A stretch of 64,000 bases of DNA from Hirsutella rhossiliensis (GCF_020360975.1 NW_025408675.1:248001-312000), one strand, 5' to 3'; counted from the first letter of the stretch, positions 1 to 13,345 are shown. Notes: generated by a model not told the origin, from the sequence alone. Numbers and translations: made by a program.

Positions 1-1127
1 CCGTTTAACTACTACCTATACCCTACTAAACTATATACTTAGGATAAAGCCTATAAGTTTATTATATACTACTTTTTTTATAAGGTCGCTTAGCGCCTAA
101 GCCGGTTTTATATTACTACTTTAAGTTTATTAACTTACTTTATTAAGGTATATAAATTTAAGTAGTATCTTTTTATACTATGCGCTTTAATTAAGCCTAG
201 TATATTAATAGCTATTACTACGTTTACCTACCCCTTAGCCTTAGTATAGTATTATTATTAAAGGTAATTAATACTATTAAATTAATTCCTAGTATTAATT
301 AGTATTTTAGTCGTAATATATACTTACTATAAGTATATATTAGTTTTATAAGAAGTTTTTTTTTAATTATATTATATACTCTTCTTATTATTAATAGCTA
401 TAAGAGTTATTAAACTAATTATTATATATATATATACTTTAAGAATAATATATATCTTCTTTTCTTATTATTATACTCCTTATATATCTTTTAACTACTT
501 AATATATTAGTTTTCTTACTTATTAAGGCTATATATTAATATTAACTTAAGAAAATTATATCTTTTTATAATATAGCGCTAATTAATAAAGCTACCTTCT
601 TTTATATCTATTATAAATCTTAGTAAGCTAGCTTAACTAAAAAGAATATTAAGGGAGGTTAATATAAGTTTAGTTTATAGCTAATTAATATAGTAAAGCC
701 CTTATTAAACCGCTTTATCTTACTATAGCTATTAATACTATTAATATAGTTTTAATATATTTAAAAAAAAACCTTCTTATAAAACTAATATATACTTATA
801 GCGGGTATATATCGCGACTAAAATACTAACTAATACTAAGAATTAATTTAATAGTATTAATTACCCTTAGTAATAATACTATACTAAGGCTAAGGGGTAA
901 GTAAATATAGTAGCGGCCTTTAATATACCGGGCTTAATTAAAGCGTATAGCGTAAAGAGACGCTACCTAAATTTATATACCTTAATAAAGTAAGTTAATA
1001 AACCTAAAGTAGCGATATAATACTAGCCTAAGCGCCGAGCGACCTTATAGAAAAAGTAGTATATAACGAACTTATAGGCTTTATCCTAAGCGTATAATTT
1101 AGTAAGGTATAAGTAGTAGTTAAACGG
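1..1127. repeat. Long inverted repeat, arms about 1-425 and 703-1127
   Basis: Positions 1-425 are closely the reverse complement of 703-1127. Base i pairs with base 1128-i with no net indel across at least 340 bp: the 14-mer at 342-355 is exactly complementary to 773-786. Most mismatches are of the CpA/TpA type. A spacer of roughly 280 bp separates the arms and is not visibly symmetrical. The right arm leads into a LINE read on the + strand, so the left arm should be the 5' end of a second copy on the - strand, cut by the window edge. Confidence 0.85.
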
Positions 1128-1129
1128 CT

Positions 1130-2350
1130 CTTTAAGGTAAAGAGCCGCGCTAATAGCGCGTTATTAGCGGTACTCCGCGCGGATAAGAGCTTTAAGACGA
1201 TAATCTAGGACACAATTAAGGAGGTAGTTAAAGAAGAACTCTACCTAGGCATCGCTTTAAGCCTAGGGGGCCCTAAGCGAACCTAGGCCGCGGTCGTAGC
1301 CGAGACTAAAGGACTAACTTAATATAAAGCTATAGTAAAATAGGTCTTACCGCGCTATAAACGCGAGATTATTATAGTCCCTATTAAAGCACCGCCCGAA
1401 ATCTTAAGCTATAAATTAAAGGATATAATAAAAGCGGTAAATATAGCCTTAAAAGCTATAAGCGCTATAGCGGTAAGGCGCCTTTAAAGCGGAGATATCG
1501 CGGTTATATTTAATACTACGGCGAGAGCCTATTAAAGGGACTAAGGCTAAGTTAAGGCCGTATTTAGACTAAAGGCTACGATCTCCTACTACGCGTATAT
1601 AGTAGTCGCAAAGAATATCCCTTTAAGGGTAGCGATAGTAAATAAGGAGCGATTACTCTATAAGATTATAGAGGTAAATAAAGTTAAGGTCCTTTAAGCC
1701 TAGGCGCTATACCCTTAATCTAAGATATCGATAGTAATAACTATACTTATTAGGGTTAATAGCTTAAAGGAGGCTAATAAGCTTTATAACCTAGGCTTAG
1801 TCCTTAAAGTATAGATCTTTTAATATAAACCCTATAATAAGTCGGTTTAACTATAGAGGTACTATAACTACTATAAATATAGCTATATCGCTAGGCAATA
1901 TATATCGATATAACTTTATAGCTAATATAAGAGCATAGTATATAATAGAGGTAAGGATAAATATAGGGCTAAGAAAGGTAAAATCCCCTATAACTATATC
2001 TTATATTAAGGGGACTACTTATTATAGACCTAGACCTACCCTATAGTAAATAAAGCCTAGGAAAAGGTAAGGGAAAACTACTTACGTTAACTTTAATAGT
2101 TCGTAAATACTTAAACGTACGCTAAGTAATAGGTGCTCCTTACTATCGAAACCTAGGGCGTTCTTAAATCGACCGTAGTCTAAAAGTAGGGACTAGGTAG
2201 ACCGCGCCGAGATAAGAGGTCGAGCTTAAAATACCCGCCGGCTAGTAGGGCTAAGGAGGCCGAACTAAGTATAAACGATATTTATAGGTATAATAGATAG
2301 AGAAGTACTAGGAGATAGAGCGCCTCCCTCCCTATATAAACGACCCCTTT
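1130..2350 (+). pseudogene. LINE ORF1 (gag-like) remnant with zinc knuckle
   Basis: The translation is littered with stops. At 1860-1901 the codon pattern is that of a CCHC zinc knuckle (C-x2-C-x4-H-x4-C) in which the Cys codons read TAC or TAT and the His codon reads TAT, exactly what TGC to TAC and CAT to TAT changes would produce. The knuckle would have bound RNA in the ORF1 particle. No function remains. Confidence 0.6.
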
Positions 2351-2589
2351 TACCTTAACCCTACCTATATATAACTAAAAGTACTATTTTAAAATATATA
2401 AAAGAGATATAAGCTAGCTTAGTTAGCGCTTTACTACTAGGCCGGCTTTAACTTAATAGTACTATAAAAAGTAAAAGCTATACTAAGAAGCGGCCCCCTT
2501 TTTATTAAAGCGGTGCCCTATAGCTTAGTTTATAAAAAGGGGAGGTACGCGCTATATATATATAAAAGGCTTAGGCTAGGGACTTAGTT

Positions 2590-5500
2590 ACCTTAGTCTA
2601 GACTAAACTAAAGCGAGGTAATTTTTAGAGATAGTATTAGACTATAAGCGATTTACTTACTACTAAGGGCTATAAGTATAAGAGCGCTATATAACCTAAG
2701 CGTAATCGAACTAAAGTACCCTATAGTAATAGTAAGGGACTTTAATATCTATTACCCGCTCTAAGATAGATATAATAAAACCTTAGATAGCGCGATATAA
2801 CTTATATAAGAGGCGATAAGGCTATAACTTAAACTTACTACCTTAAAAGGGGAGTATATAAGATTCTTTTATAGCTAAAGGGATAGTACTATTAACCTAG
2901 CTTAAGTAATACTAAAGACTAAAATATAGTATACTAAGCTTAACCTAAACCTAACTAGGTTAGACTATATCCCTTAAACTATTATACTATAGGTCGATAC
3001 CTAGGCCTAGGTACCTAAACCGGCCCTAAGGTAGAAAGAAGTAAAAGTAAAGTTAGTTAAAGCTAAGACTATATCTTAGCTAGGACTATACTAGCTAATA
3101 CTTTAAATGCCTAAGGATATCGATAAGGACCTAGACTATATCTTTACTACTTTAGCGTAAATCGCAATAGCTATAGTTCTATACTAAGGGCGAGCATTAC
3201 TTAGGGGCAATATATAGTTTACCTTAGAGGTAAGGAGGGTAACGAGGGAGGCTAAGAAAGTAAGGAGGAAGTATAAGTAGGAAAGGAATAAGGCAAACTA
3301 AGAAGACCTATATAAGGCGTTTATAGCTTAAAAGTAGACCGTCCGCGAAGTAAGGAGGGCTTACTAGCGCGAGTTCTTAAAGGAATTTAGCGCTAATAAT
3401 ACTAAGCTTTAAAATATAAAGAGGTAGGTAAGACTCTATAGTAAGCTACTATTAAAACTAACTTATATCCTACTATTAGTTAAGGAAGGTAAGGACTAAT
3501 TAATAGAAACCTTTAAAGGGAAGGCCCAGCTACTAGCCGCTAAGTTCTTCTTATTAAAGGCTAGTATAACTTAAGGGCTACCCTAGCCTATAGCTAAGGC
3601 GACCCTTATAATTAACTAATAAATCCGGCTAGCTAACGTTATAAGGGCGCTAGGTAAGATAGTAAGCTAGAAAGTAGCGGGTTTAAATAGCGTCCCTTTA
3701 AGGTTTATTAAGAAGTATAGCCTAGCCTTAGTCTAGCGACTAGCTATAATCTTTAACGCTTATACCTAACTCTTATATTTCCTAGGTCGGTTTTATAGCG
3801 CGAATATAATAGTTATTTAAAAGCTAGGTAAGAGGCTAGACGCCTACTATATAGTAAGGGGTTAAAGACTAATCTCCCTCCTACTTATAGTAAGAAAAGT
3901 ACTTAAGTAGATACTAGCTTAAAGGATCGCGGGAGTAATAGAGGCGAACGGTATCCTATTAAATAGATAAATAGGGAATAGGAGGGAACGCTCTATAAAA
4001 GCGGCGATCTTATTAGTAATAGAACTAGTATACGTAATATAGGCCTAAAGGGGCATTATATTATTCCTATAGCTAGATATTAAGGGCGTATTTAATATAG
4101 TTAACTATAATAAGCTTATAAGGGAACTAAAGCTTAAGGGATACCCTAGGTAGCTTATAAGCTTAATATAAAGCTTTATAAGTAATAGGAGATTAACTAT
4201 TTACTTTAATAAGAGGACTTTAGAGCTAACTTAAGTATTAATAAGAGTCCTTTAAAGCTCCCCCTTATCCTTAATTCTATTTCTATACTATATAACCCCT
4301 TTATATAAAAGGCTTAGTATAATATATAGTATTTATACTATTAGCTTCGCCGATAATATAAATATAGTTAGTATTAGACCTAACGAGGCTATTATAGTAG
4401 TACGCTTAAAGGAAGCCTAAAGGGTATATATAGAATAAGCGACCGAGTTCGCGGTTACTTTTAAACTATCGAAGAGCGAATTACTATACTTTATATAAAG
4501 GAGATAAGCGATAATAACGCCGGTCCGCCTTAGGGCTAACGTAGTAACCTTAGTCTAAGAGGCCCGCCTACTAAGGGTTTAGGTATACCGGAAACTATAT
4601 TAAAAGGCGTACTTAAAATAACTCTAAGTAAAGTTAAAGCGCTAAACTATAGCTTTAACTAAGCTCGCGGCGTCTACGTAAGGCTATACCTTACTATATA
4701 CTAAGGAAGTTTATAGTAAGGTAATCTAGTCCTTAATCTCCTATATAATAGTTATATTCTATAAGATAACGCCTATAAAGGGGAAACTATATAGAATTAT
4801 ATAGGACCTTACTTAAGACTAGTTAGCCTACCTCTAGGTAGTAATAGGTGCCTACTACGCGACCTTAGTCTACTAAGTCGAAGCGGAGGTATAGGTGCCC
4901 TTAATTAACCTTTACTTAAACTAAAGAATAACGGATACCTTTTAAAGGCTAAAGGACTTAGGGCTCCTAGGCTAAATCTAATACGCGTTTAACGCGGTCG
5001 CGGGTATACTTAAAAGGAGGCGATACTAGAGAGAGGGTAGACCCTTAGTAGTACTACCTCTAGGTAGACCCCCCCTCGTAGAGGAGATAAAGGGGGTCTA
5101 GAGCTAGATAGGAATAAACGACCTCTTAGATAAAGCTAAGTCGCTTAAAAAGCTAAACGAGAAATAGGCCGCTTAATAAAACGCTAGGGAAGACGCGATC
5201 TAATAATACTAAACTACCCTTTACCCTACTAACTTCCTACCTTAGTTTAATAAAGCAATAACGCTAGACTATTATAAGGGCCTCCTTAAGTATATTAGTA
5301 TAGTAATTACCTAGATATATATAGGAAAGATCGGGCTTAATAACTTCCTTTTTAACTAATAGGTCCTTAGTATAGTTTTATTAATATATACTTATAGATA
5401 AAGATAGGATACTATTTACTATATAATAATCGACTATCTATTAATAGTAAAGGTAAGGGAGTCCTTCTTAATATAGGCCTAGGATATAGGTAATATAAGA

Positions 5501-5650
5501 GCGGGCCTTTAAGGGAAAAGGATAGTAGCGCTATTAGCGTAATAGTTCCTTTATTTAAGTAAGCTCTATTAATTTAACCTAGCTTAGAGGCTATACGTAG
5601 ATATACTAAATAATAAAACCGGGGTCGCGCTAAGGATAAAGCGGCTTTAA
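2590..5650 (+). pseudogene. LINE ORF2 remnant (endonuclease and reverse transcriptase)
   Basis: About 2735-2771 encodes a decayed G-D-F-N-x-H-x-P-L-W block typical of APE-like LINE endonucleases, with RIP changes at the Gly, His and Trp codons. About 4062-4105 shows the L-D-I-K-G-A-F block of RT motif A. About 4342-4359 shows the S-F-A-D-D active-site block with the second Asp changed to Asn (GAT to AAT). Stops occur every few codons, so this is a dead copy. Confidence 0.65.
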
Positions 5651-5759
5651 CTAAGACTACCTTAGCTAACTACTTCCCTTACTAAGGCGACCTAGAAAGA
5701 GAGAGGACTTATAATTATAGGATTATAGCTTTTATTAAACTAGACCTAGACTAAGCGTA

Positions 5760-7560
5760 AACCTCGCCGATTAAACTATAAACTAAATAAAACTAATATA
5801 ACCTAACTAAACTAACCTTAATAGCTATAAAATAAGACCTACTATTAAAAGACTATAACTAAATAAGACTTAACTTAAAACTAAACTAAGATAGAGCCGA
5901 TAACTAGCCCCCCTTAAACTATAACCCTAGCTTAGCTCGTTAATAGTAACGTCCGCCTCGTTATCGCGGTAAGAATAATAAGACCCCCCTAGGGTAGTAC
6001 GTAGAGTATAGGAGGGAGTAACCTAAGGCTTATAAGGAGTATAGGGACTACTACTATAAGAACCTTAATAACGATTAAACGGACCTAACCCTAAACCTAA
6101 ACTAAAGCTAGCCTAAATAGCTAGCTTATAAGATAGAGTAATAACTAAGGTCTATATTAAGGTAAGACCTATACTAGCGGCGGCACGGAGGCGTTTACTA
6201 TAGCCTATACTATAACTATAGATCTAATTAAGGTTAAGACTATTAATAATCTTAGCTAGGACTAAACCGCGATAGCTATAAAAACGCTACTAAATAAAGT
6301 TAGGAGCGTTAGTAGGATTAGTAAGTAACGTAAGATAGGGACGCTTTAGGGCGGGCTCGGCGCTAAGAGAACTACTAGGCTATAGCTCGGTATTAAAGGG
6401 AGACGCGGTTAGCTCCTAAGCTAGCTCCGCGACGGCCGCGGGTATAAATACCTTAGCCTTAGCCTTAGATAAGGCCTTAGACGCGGCTACCGCCTTACCC
6501 TTACCTTTACCCTTCCCTTTATTAATAGGGATTAAGGCTAGAATAGGTCTAATAAGACTAATAAGATTAAAGCCGCTATCCTTTACGTTAAAGCTATCGC
6601 TAGTAATAAGATAGAAATAGTTAGTAAGATCGTTAACCGCTATAAAAGTCTTTTAAGTAACTAAGAGCGACTTAGGCCTAACCTAAGCTAAGGTTTTAAT
6701 AGCGTCGCTAAACTTACTTAAGTATTTTTCTAGGAACTTATATATATAGTAAGTATTATCTATAAAATAAGTAAAAGCTAATATAAGCGTTTTTATATTT
6801 TTAATAACTATAGCTAAACTAAGGGTAGACTTACTTAACGCGCCCTTACCTTTAGTAATAAGGGCCTTTTAATTAATATAAATATAAGTTTTTAAAGTAA
6901 TATAATAAAGGCGCTCTTATATTAAACCCTTAATAAGGGAAGGGCTATTAACCTTAGACTATACTTAATAAAGGGTATTAGCGGCCTCCTTACCTTTAAA
7001 GGTAATCTAAAATATAAATTAATACTAAACTTAGATAGTACTATAGTAAGAAAAGGTTACTTACTTAGTAATAAGACTAATTAAAGTTAATATAAGTAAT
7101 ATATACTTTAGCTTTTATAGCTATTAAAGTTAGTAAAAATACTAAAGGTAAGACTAACTTAAGATAAAGCTAAGATTAATATATATAAGACTAGTTTTAA
7201 TAGCTAGTAAAGGACTTATAAGTAAGCTTACTAGTAAGACACTTAATATACGTAAAATATAGGATAGAGCGCTTTAATCCCGCTACTATAGCGACTTTCT
7301 TATAAGGAGGGGGTTTTAAAGGAAGCGAGCCGCTACTACTTAAGTTAGCTTCTTAGTTAAATATTATAACGCGATAACGAGCGAACTAGATATAGTATTA
7401 AGGAGACCTAGAGTTATAGAAATAAGGCGGGTAAGGTAGTAGTTAGGCCTATAAAAGAGATAGATAATAGAGGGATAGGAGGAGGTACGTATAGAACTAA
7501 GGGGGGAAGGTAGGTATATATAGGCGCGAGCCAGGCGCGTATAATTAGTAACTATAAGAT
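5760..7560. other. RIP-saturated repeat of unknown identity
   Basis: This stretch is AT-rich, almost free of CA and TG, and has no usable frame. On the - strand at about 6460-6530 a Lys/Gly/Ala-rich reading stretch can still be made out, so a decayed - strand ORF may lie here. I could not assign it to a family. Confidence 0.4.
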
Positions 7561-8071
7561 AGAGGGTAAATATAGGCCGCTATACCCTTAATCGGGAAGT
7601 CGCGTAGCCGGATAGGAACCGATTTACGATTAGCGGAGCCGGCCGACTAAATTTCGATTAGCCGGCCCTACCTAAGAGCGACCTATACTAGCGCCCGGCC
7701 CGGCAACCGGATATTACCTGCCCTACTAACTAACGGACCGATAAGCTGACGCGACCGCGGCTACGCGGCTGCGACGCGGGAGCTAGGGTAAATAGAGGCG
7801 CCCGCGAGTCGGGCCCCTAGAGAGAGACTACTGCCTATAACCCTAGGCCCGGGCTAGCGAGCCCGGGCCGCGGTCGCTCGGGATAGTAGCGGCCACGGCC
7901 CGAGAGGGCCCGCGCCGAGACGCGATTTTACGGGAGGAGCCTACGGTAGCCGGCGTAAATTTCCTATATACTGCTACTACGACCTCGTTTAAGGCGGACC
8001 TATACTAAAAGAAGGGAGGGTTTTCCCTTAGGTACTTTAGTTTTTCCCTCTTATTTAATATTAAAGTTCTA
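7561..8071. other. GC-richer, partly RIPped spacer left of the chromovirus
   Basis: Composition changes at about 7,560 to GC-rich with many CG dinucleotides and occasional surviving TG and CA. No open frame or known motif was found. It ends at the GATAC target duplication (8072-8076) of the Ty3/gypsy element. Confidence 0.5.
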
Positions 8072-8076
8072 GATAC

Positions 8077-8262
8077 TATAAGAGTCTTTAACTATTATAG
8101 GTTATAGGCTTAGGCTACGGCCTAAGCCGTATAGTTACGTGCGGAGGGCCGGATCCCGCACGTATATATACGGGCCAGCCGCGCATAGGAGAGCTCTATA
8201 TAGCTTATTAACATTATCCTACGGACGGCACCTACGCGTACGCCTCTACCTACTCAGTGATA
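8077..8262 (+). repeat. 5' LTR of chromovirus (RIPped copy)
   Basis: This 186-bp LTR aligns gap-free with 14846-15031. There are 16 differences, of which 15 are CpA/TpG to TpA in this copy and one (CCG to CAG near 8255) is a transversion. The shared GGATCC-containing core and the GATAC immediately to its left fix the boundary. Confidence 0.93.
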
Positions 8263-8279
8263 GTATAAGCTATTAATTA

Positions 8280-9480
8280 ATAGATCTAATAGATATCTCT
8301 CCGGAGAGGGCGCCTCCCCCTCGAGGAAGCACTCCGCCCCTCCCCGGACGGATAGGAAGTATCGCAGCTATCCTAGAAGCGATTAGAAGCGCGACGGCTA
8401 GCGAGAAGGACGAGGTTCTCGCTATACTAGGGGAGCCGTCGGCGAGACCGGCTTTGACCCCTACGACCTCCGCAACGCCGGTTGCGGCGGCGACACTACC
8501 GACGAGGAAGCCGCTCCCTTAGCCGACTTAGGACGGCAAGCCGGAGTCCTTTTACTTCTTCCTTAGCTAGCTATAGACGAAGTTTATAACCGACGAGAAA
8601 TAGGGCCTAAATAGCTGTCGCGATATAGCGTGGTATTCGCTCCTCTATACGCTGCCGGAGCCCTAGATACGGCGGATCTCCGGATTCTAGGATAAGGGCG
8701 GCCCCGGGGGCAGACGCGACCCATAAGACTTCTTCTAACACCTTATATATACGTTCGGCAACGTGTAGGAGCGGGAGAAGGCGTAAGATAGGCTACGGAC
8801 CCTTAAGCAGAGAGACGGACAAACCTTTAGCGAATTCCTTCCCGATTTCGAAGAGACGCTCTTATAGGCAGCGGGGACTACGGTATAGGAAGACAGCGCG
8901 AAGCTTATATAGCTATAGAATTCGATTACGCCGGCCCTACGGGAGCTGCTTATCCCCGTGATTATGCCTATTAACTACGGCGAGTACGTAAGCCGGTTAA
9001 TAAAGGTAGCTTAGGGCTACGAGCAGACGCCGCGTTTCTAGAAGCTCCGTAAGCGCACGCCGCATAGCGGCGACGGGATCACCGCCCCTCCGTAAGATAA
9101 ATAACCGGCTATCGACACGGACGGGGACACCCTAATGTCGGCTACCCGCACGGACCGGGCTAGACGCGGCAAGAAGACGCCGTCGACCACCCCCTATACC
9201 GCCCCGCACTCTAAGCAGCGGGCGAAGTAGGTAACGAGCGAGGAAATCGGGAAGAGGAAGGCTAACAGCCGCTACCTACGTTACGGAGCATCCACGCACT
9301 TTATATTAAAATGCCCCTTCCTTTTAGCTAAGCGGCCTATAGCGGTTCGAGTAGCGAAGATAGAACCGCTCCTCACCTTAGACGATAAGGAGGACTCCGC
9401 CCCCCTAGGCCAGGAGGAAAAAGAGTAGCTCCGGAGCAAAGACGGGCTCTAGAGCCCTAATTGCTAGCACTAGTAAAGGA
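8280..9480 (+). pseudogene. Chromovirus gag remnant
   Basis: The decayed frame follows the 5' LTR. A retrotransposon-gag-like stretch lies near 8820-8880, and a zinc knuckle of spacing C-x2-C-x4-H-x4-C lies at about 9273-9314. One or more of its Cys codons have become TAC while the His and last Cys survive. Many TAG and TAA codons interrupt it. The intact ancestor would have been the nucleocapsid-bearing coat protein. Confidence 0.7.
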
Positions 9481-9519
9481 GAAGGAAGAATTATCCGCCC
9501 GTATAGAAGAGGAGCCTAC

Positions 9520-12500
9520 TTTAATATAGGTTATAATTAATAACTCCTTGCCCGTTACCGCCCTTATAGACGAGGGCTGCTAGTACTATGCCGTAGTTAA
9601 CGAGGCGCTTACGAGAGAGATATAAGTGCCGGTAGAAAAGATCGCCCTAAGGCGAGTAAAGGGCGCCTTAGGCGCGATAGAAGGTACGGTAATTAGGGGC
9701 ATTACGTAGCTAGCTATAGAGGTCGACGGTTGCTATAAGCTTATCGTAGCCTATATAATCCCCTAACTAGAGTTTCCCCTAATCCTCGGGAAACCCTAGT
9801 TATTATATATAGAGTTATACTCGGTTCCGCACTAAAGGAAGCTATAGTTTAGGCCTACGCAACGGTAGGTCCGCCACGACGACGGTTCCGTAGGCGTAGG
9901 ACCAGGCGTGCGAGCTTTATACTTAGCATAAGAAGTCCTTGCCTCTATCTTCGTAGGAACCGTGCGATAGGTAGAGCGGGGGCAAGGCCGGGCAGCGGCT
10001 AACGTAGCGGTCTACGTAGTTAGCCTAGCGGATATCGATAAGGCCCTCTAGACGAAGAAGCTAAAGTCGCCCTCTAAGCTACGGCAATAGATACCGGAGC
10101 GCTTTTACGACCTCCTACCGCTATTCGAGTCCTAGGAAGCGGATAAGCTTAACCTATATAAGCCGGGGGTAGACTATAGGATCGTACTCCGCACCGATAA
10201 GAAGGGGTAGGAACTGCCTATACCGTTCGGACCGCTATATAGCATATTATACGCGGAGCTGCTAGTGCTAAAGAAGACGCTAAGGGACCTCCTAGATAAG
10301 GGTTTTATTTAAGCAAGCAGCTCCGAAGTAGGAGCGCCGGTCCTATTCGTGCGTAAACTAGGGGGCGGGATACGGTTCTATTACGACTATAGGGCCCTAA
10401 ACGTAATTACGAGGCCGGACCGCTACCCCTTACCCCTAATCTCGGATACGCTCCGTAACCTTTCGAAGGTAAAGTAGTTTACAAAGCTTAATATAAAATA
10501 GGCGTTCTATAAGGTACGGATCTTAGAGGGTAACGAGTAGAAGACGGCGTTCCGCATACGCTACGGCTTATTCGAGTAGCTTATAACGCCCTTCGGCCTC
10601 TTAGGAGCGCCCGCTACCTTCTAGCGTTATATTAATAACGTGCTTCGGGACTTCCTCGACGAGTTCGCCTCTATATACGTAGATAATATCCTTATCTATA
10701 CGAGCGGCTCCTACGAGGACTATATACGGAAAGTGCGGAGGGTCCTAGAGCGCCTCTAACTTTATAGGCTCTACCTCGACCCGGATAAGTACGAATTTAG
10801 GGTTAAGAGGGTTAAGTACCTAGGCTTTATTATCTACGTAGGCGTAGGCATATAGGCGGACCCCGCAAAGATCTAGGCGATTCGGGACTAAGCTGCCCTA
10901 ACTACGTAGATAGGCGTACGGAGCTTCCTTAGGTTCGCGAACTATTATAGGATGTTTATTAGGGGCTTCTCCCGTATTATAATGCCCCTAAACGAGATTA
11001 CCGGGAAGCGGACCGCCTTTCGCTAGGGGCCCGCATAGGAAGGAGCGTTCCGCACGCTTAAGGACCTATTCTCTTAAGCCCCGGTACTGCTCTAGTAAGA
11101 CTTCGACCGGTCTACGTTAGTTAAAGCGGACTATAGCGGCTAGGCACTTAGAGGAACGCTCTCCTAAGAGGTAGACGGGCGGAAGCAACCGGTAGCGTTC
11201 TACTCCCGCAAGCTAACCCTAGCGGAGCGGAATTACGCTATTTACGATAAGGAGATACTAGCGATTATTAGCTGCCTCGAGCAATAGTAAGCGGAGCTCC
11301 GGAGCTATAAGAGCTTCGAGGTTCTTATAGACTATAGGAACCTCGAGTACTTTATAACTCGCTAGCACCTCTCGGAGCGGCAAGCCCGCTAGGCGGAGTA
11401 TCTCTTACGCTTTAACTTCTCGATTAAGTACCGCCCTAGGCGGGACTCCGCGGTCTTAGACGCGCTTTCCCGGAGGGATTAGGACCGGCCGACGGGAGCG
11501 GACATCGAGGCCCGGGATCTATAGCTTATCCTATAGGAAGCACTACGGACTTATATAGGAGCTTCCCTAGTAGAGGAAGACGCGGTGCTAGCGAATAAGC
11601 TTCCCCCCGCGCCCTTGCCTCGGTCCGGTAAGGAGGGATAGACCGGCCCGGGGGCGCGCGCGGCGAGAGTATTCTAAGGTAAGGCCCTTTAACGCTTATA
11701 GGATAGGATAGCGGCCCTAGACCGCACCTACGAGGGCGTGCGCCGCGCCGTTAAGTCCGGCGCTCGACGCCTAGATCCGAAGCTAAAGCTAAAAGTGTAG
11801 GTGGCCGACTACTATATCGACCTACGGGGGCATCTACGCTAGCGGGGGAGACTATAGGTACCGGGCGCACCGTATACTATAGAAGCTAAGGAGAAGGAGG
11901 GACCGCCGGAGCTAGACGAACGGAACGAGCTCCGAGGAAGGCTAGTCTAACTTATCTATAACTCTAGCATCGTGGGTCACCTAGGCAGACAGGGCATAGC
12001 AGTAGGCCTTATAAGGGACTTTTACTAGCCCCTCCTATAGCACCACGTTCGTCGCTTCCTCCGTAACTACGATATCTACGGCCGTATAAAGATCTAGAGG
12101 GCGCAGCTTAAGGGGCTGCTTAAGTAGCTTCCGGTGCCCGACCGGTTCTATACGCATATATAGATAGACTTTATAACGGACCTCCTACTTATAAAGGGCG
12201 GCAACCGCTATATATAGGTAATTAAGGACCGACTTAGTAAGTCTATAGTATTAGAGCCGATGCCATCTATAGATATAGAGTCCTACGTAGAGCGCTTCTT
12301 ATAGTACTAGGCCCGCTCGTATAGCTAGCTAGCCTCTATTATAAGCGATAGGGGATCGAATTAGACCAGCCGCTTTTAGCAGCACCTATACTAGCTACTT
12401 TAGATCACGCAGCTGCTTAGCACGGCATATCACCTATAGACCGACGGAGGGCCGGAGAGGGTTAACTAGGAGGCGTAGGCTTACCTACGGGCTATCGTAG

Positions 12501-13345
12501 CCCGCAACTAAGCAGACTAAGACCGGTGGCTCCCCGCGGCCTAACTTACGTTAAATAGTAGACTATATACCTCTATTAGGATGGCCCCTTTCTTTATAAC
12601 GCATAGCTTCGAACCACCCTTACTAGTTCCCTTTACTATAGACGTGGTAGCGGAGCAGTATAGTAATTCGTTACCGGAGGGCCGCGCCTCCGCGTTCGTA
12701 CGAAAGCTATAGGAGACCACGGATTATTGCTAATCCGCGATAGCCGCCGCGGCGTAAGATTAGGAGCGGCACGCTAATAAGACTAGGGCCCTAGTAGATA
12801 GGTTCGCGGTAGGAGATAAGGTATAGCTAGACCTCCGTAACTATAGGTCGGCACGACTAAAGAAGAAGCTTAACTAGCTATACGCGAAGTTTACGGTACG
12901 GAGGGTTATTAGCCTATAGGTTATAGAGCTCGATAGTCTCCTAACGGGGGTCTATAATAAGATTAACGTAGACCTCCTTCGTAGAGCCTCCTTTAACCCG
13001 CTGCCCGGATAAGAAGTAGCGGACGCCTAACCGCCCGTAATCGAGGTAGAGGGAGAGGACGAGTTCGAGGTCGACGAGATACGGGCCGCGCGATAGAAAA
13101 AGGTCGGTAGGGGGAAACGCTAGGAGGTCCTCGTTAAGTAGCGCGGGTATCTCGACCCTACGTAGGAACCTATACGTAAGTTTACGGGAACCGTAGCCCT
13201 CGATAAGTTTAAAGCCTTATTCGGAACGGTAGACGAGAACGACGGACTAGCGGACCACCGATAGCAGCCCGGGCTAAGACCACGAAGTAGGCAAAGCGGA
13301 GTAGGCAGTTACGATAACGCGAGCGCAATTATACGAGCGGAGATA
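9520..13345 (+). pseudogene. Chromovirus pol remnant: PR, RT, RNase H, integrase, chromodomain
   Basis: Blocks recognisable in order: an aspartic protease active-site block (about 9560-9590); RT with its R-F-x-x-D-Y-R-x-L-N block (about 10372-10405) and Y-V-D-D box (about 10676-10702, second Asp now Asn); an RNase H block (about 11125-11170); the integrase HHCC zinc finger (about 11969-12085); the integrase core with an S-D-R-G-S block (about 12340-12360); and a chromodomain (about 13065-13190) with its E-V-L-V-K-W-R-G-Y core, in which the Trp codons read TAG. Chromodomains of this group are known to direct integration to H3K9-methylated chromatin. Numerous in-frame TAG codons, mostly old TGG or CAG, inactivate it. 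Confidence 0.8.

Larger units (their letters stand above)
703..5760 (+). mobile_element. RIP-degraded LINE (Tad-like non-LTR retrotransposon)
   Basis: In order on the + strand there are decayed traces of a Cys/His zinc knuckle (about 1860-1901), an APE-type endonuclease motif (about 2735-2771) and LINE reverse-transcriptase motifs (about 4060-4360). This is the order of a Tad-clade LINE with a gag-like ORF1 and an EN-RT ORF2. Every frame is full of TAA and TAG because CA and TG dinucleotides have been almost entirely converted to TA. The 5' end lies in the inverted repeat. The 3' end is not sharply defined; about 5,760 is where recognisable ORF2-like sequence fades. Confidence 0.75.
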
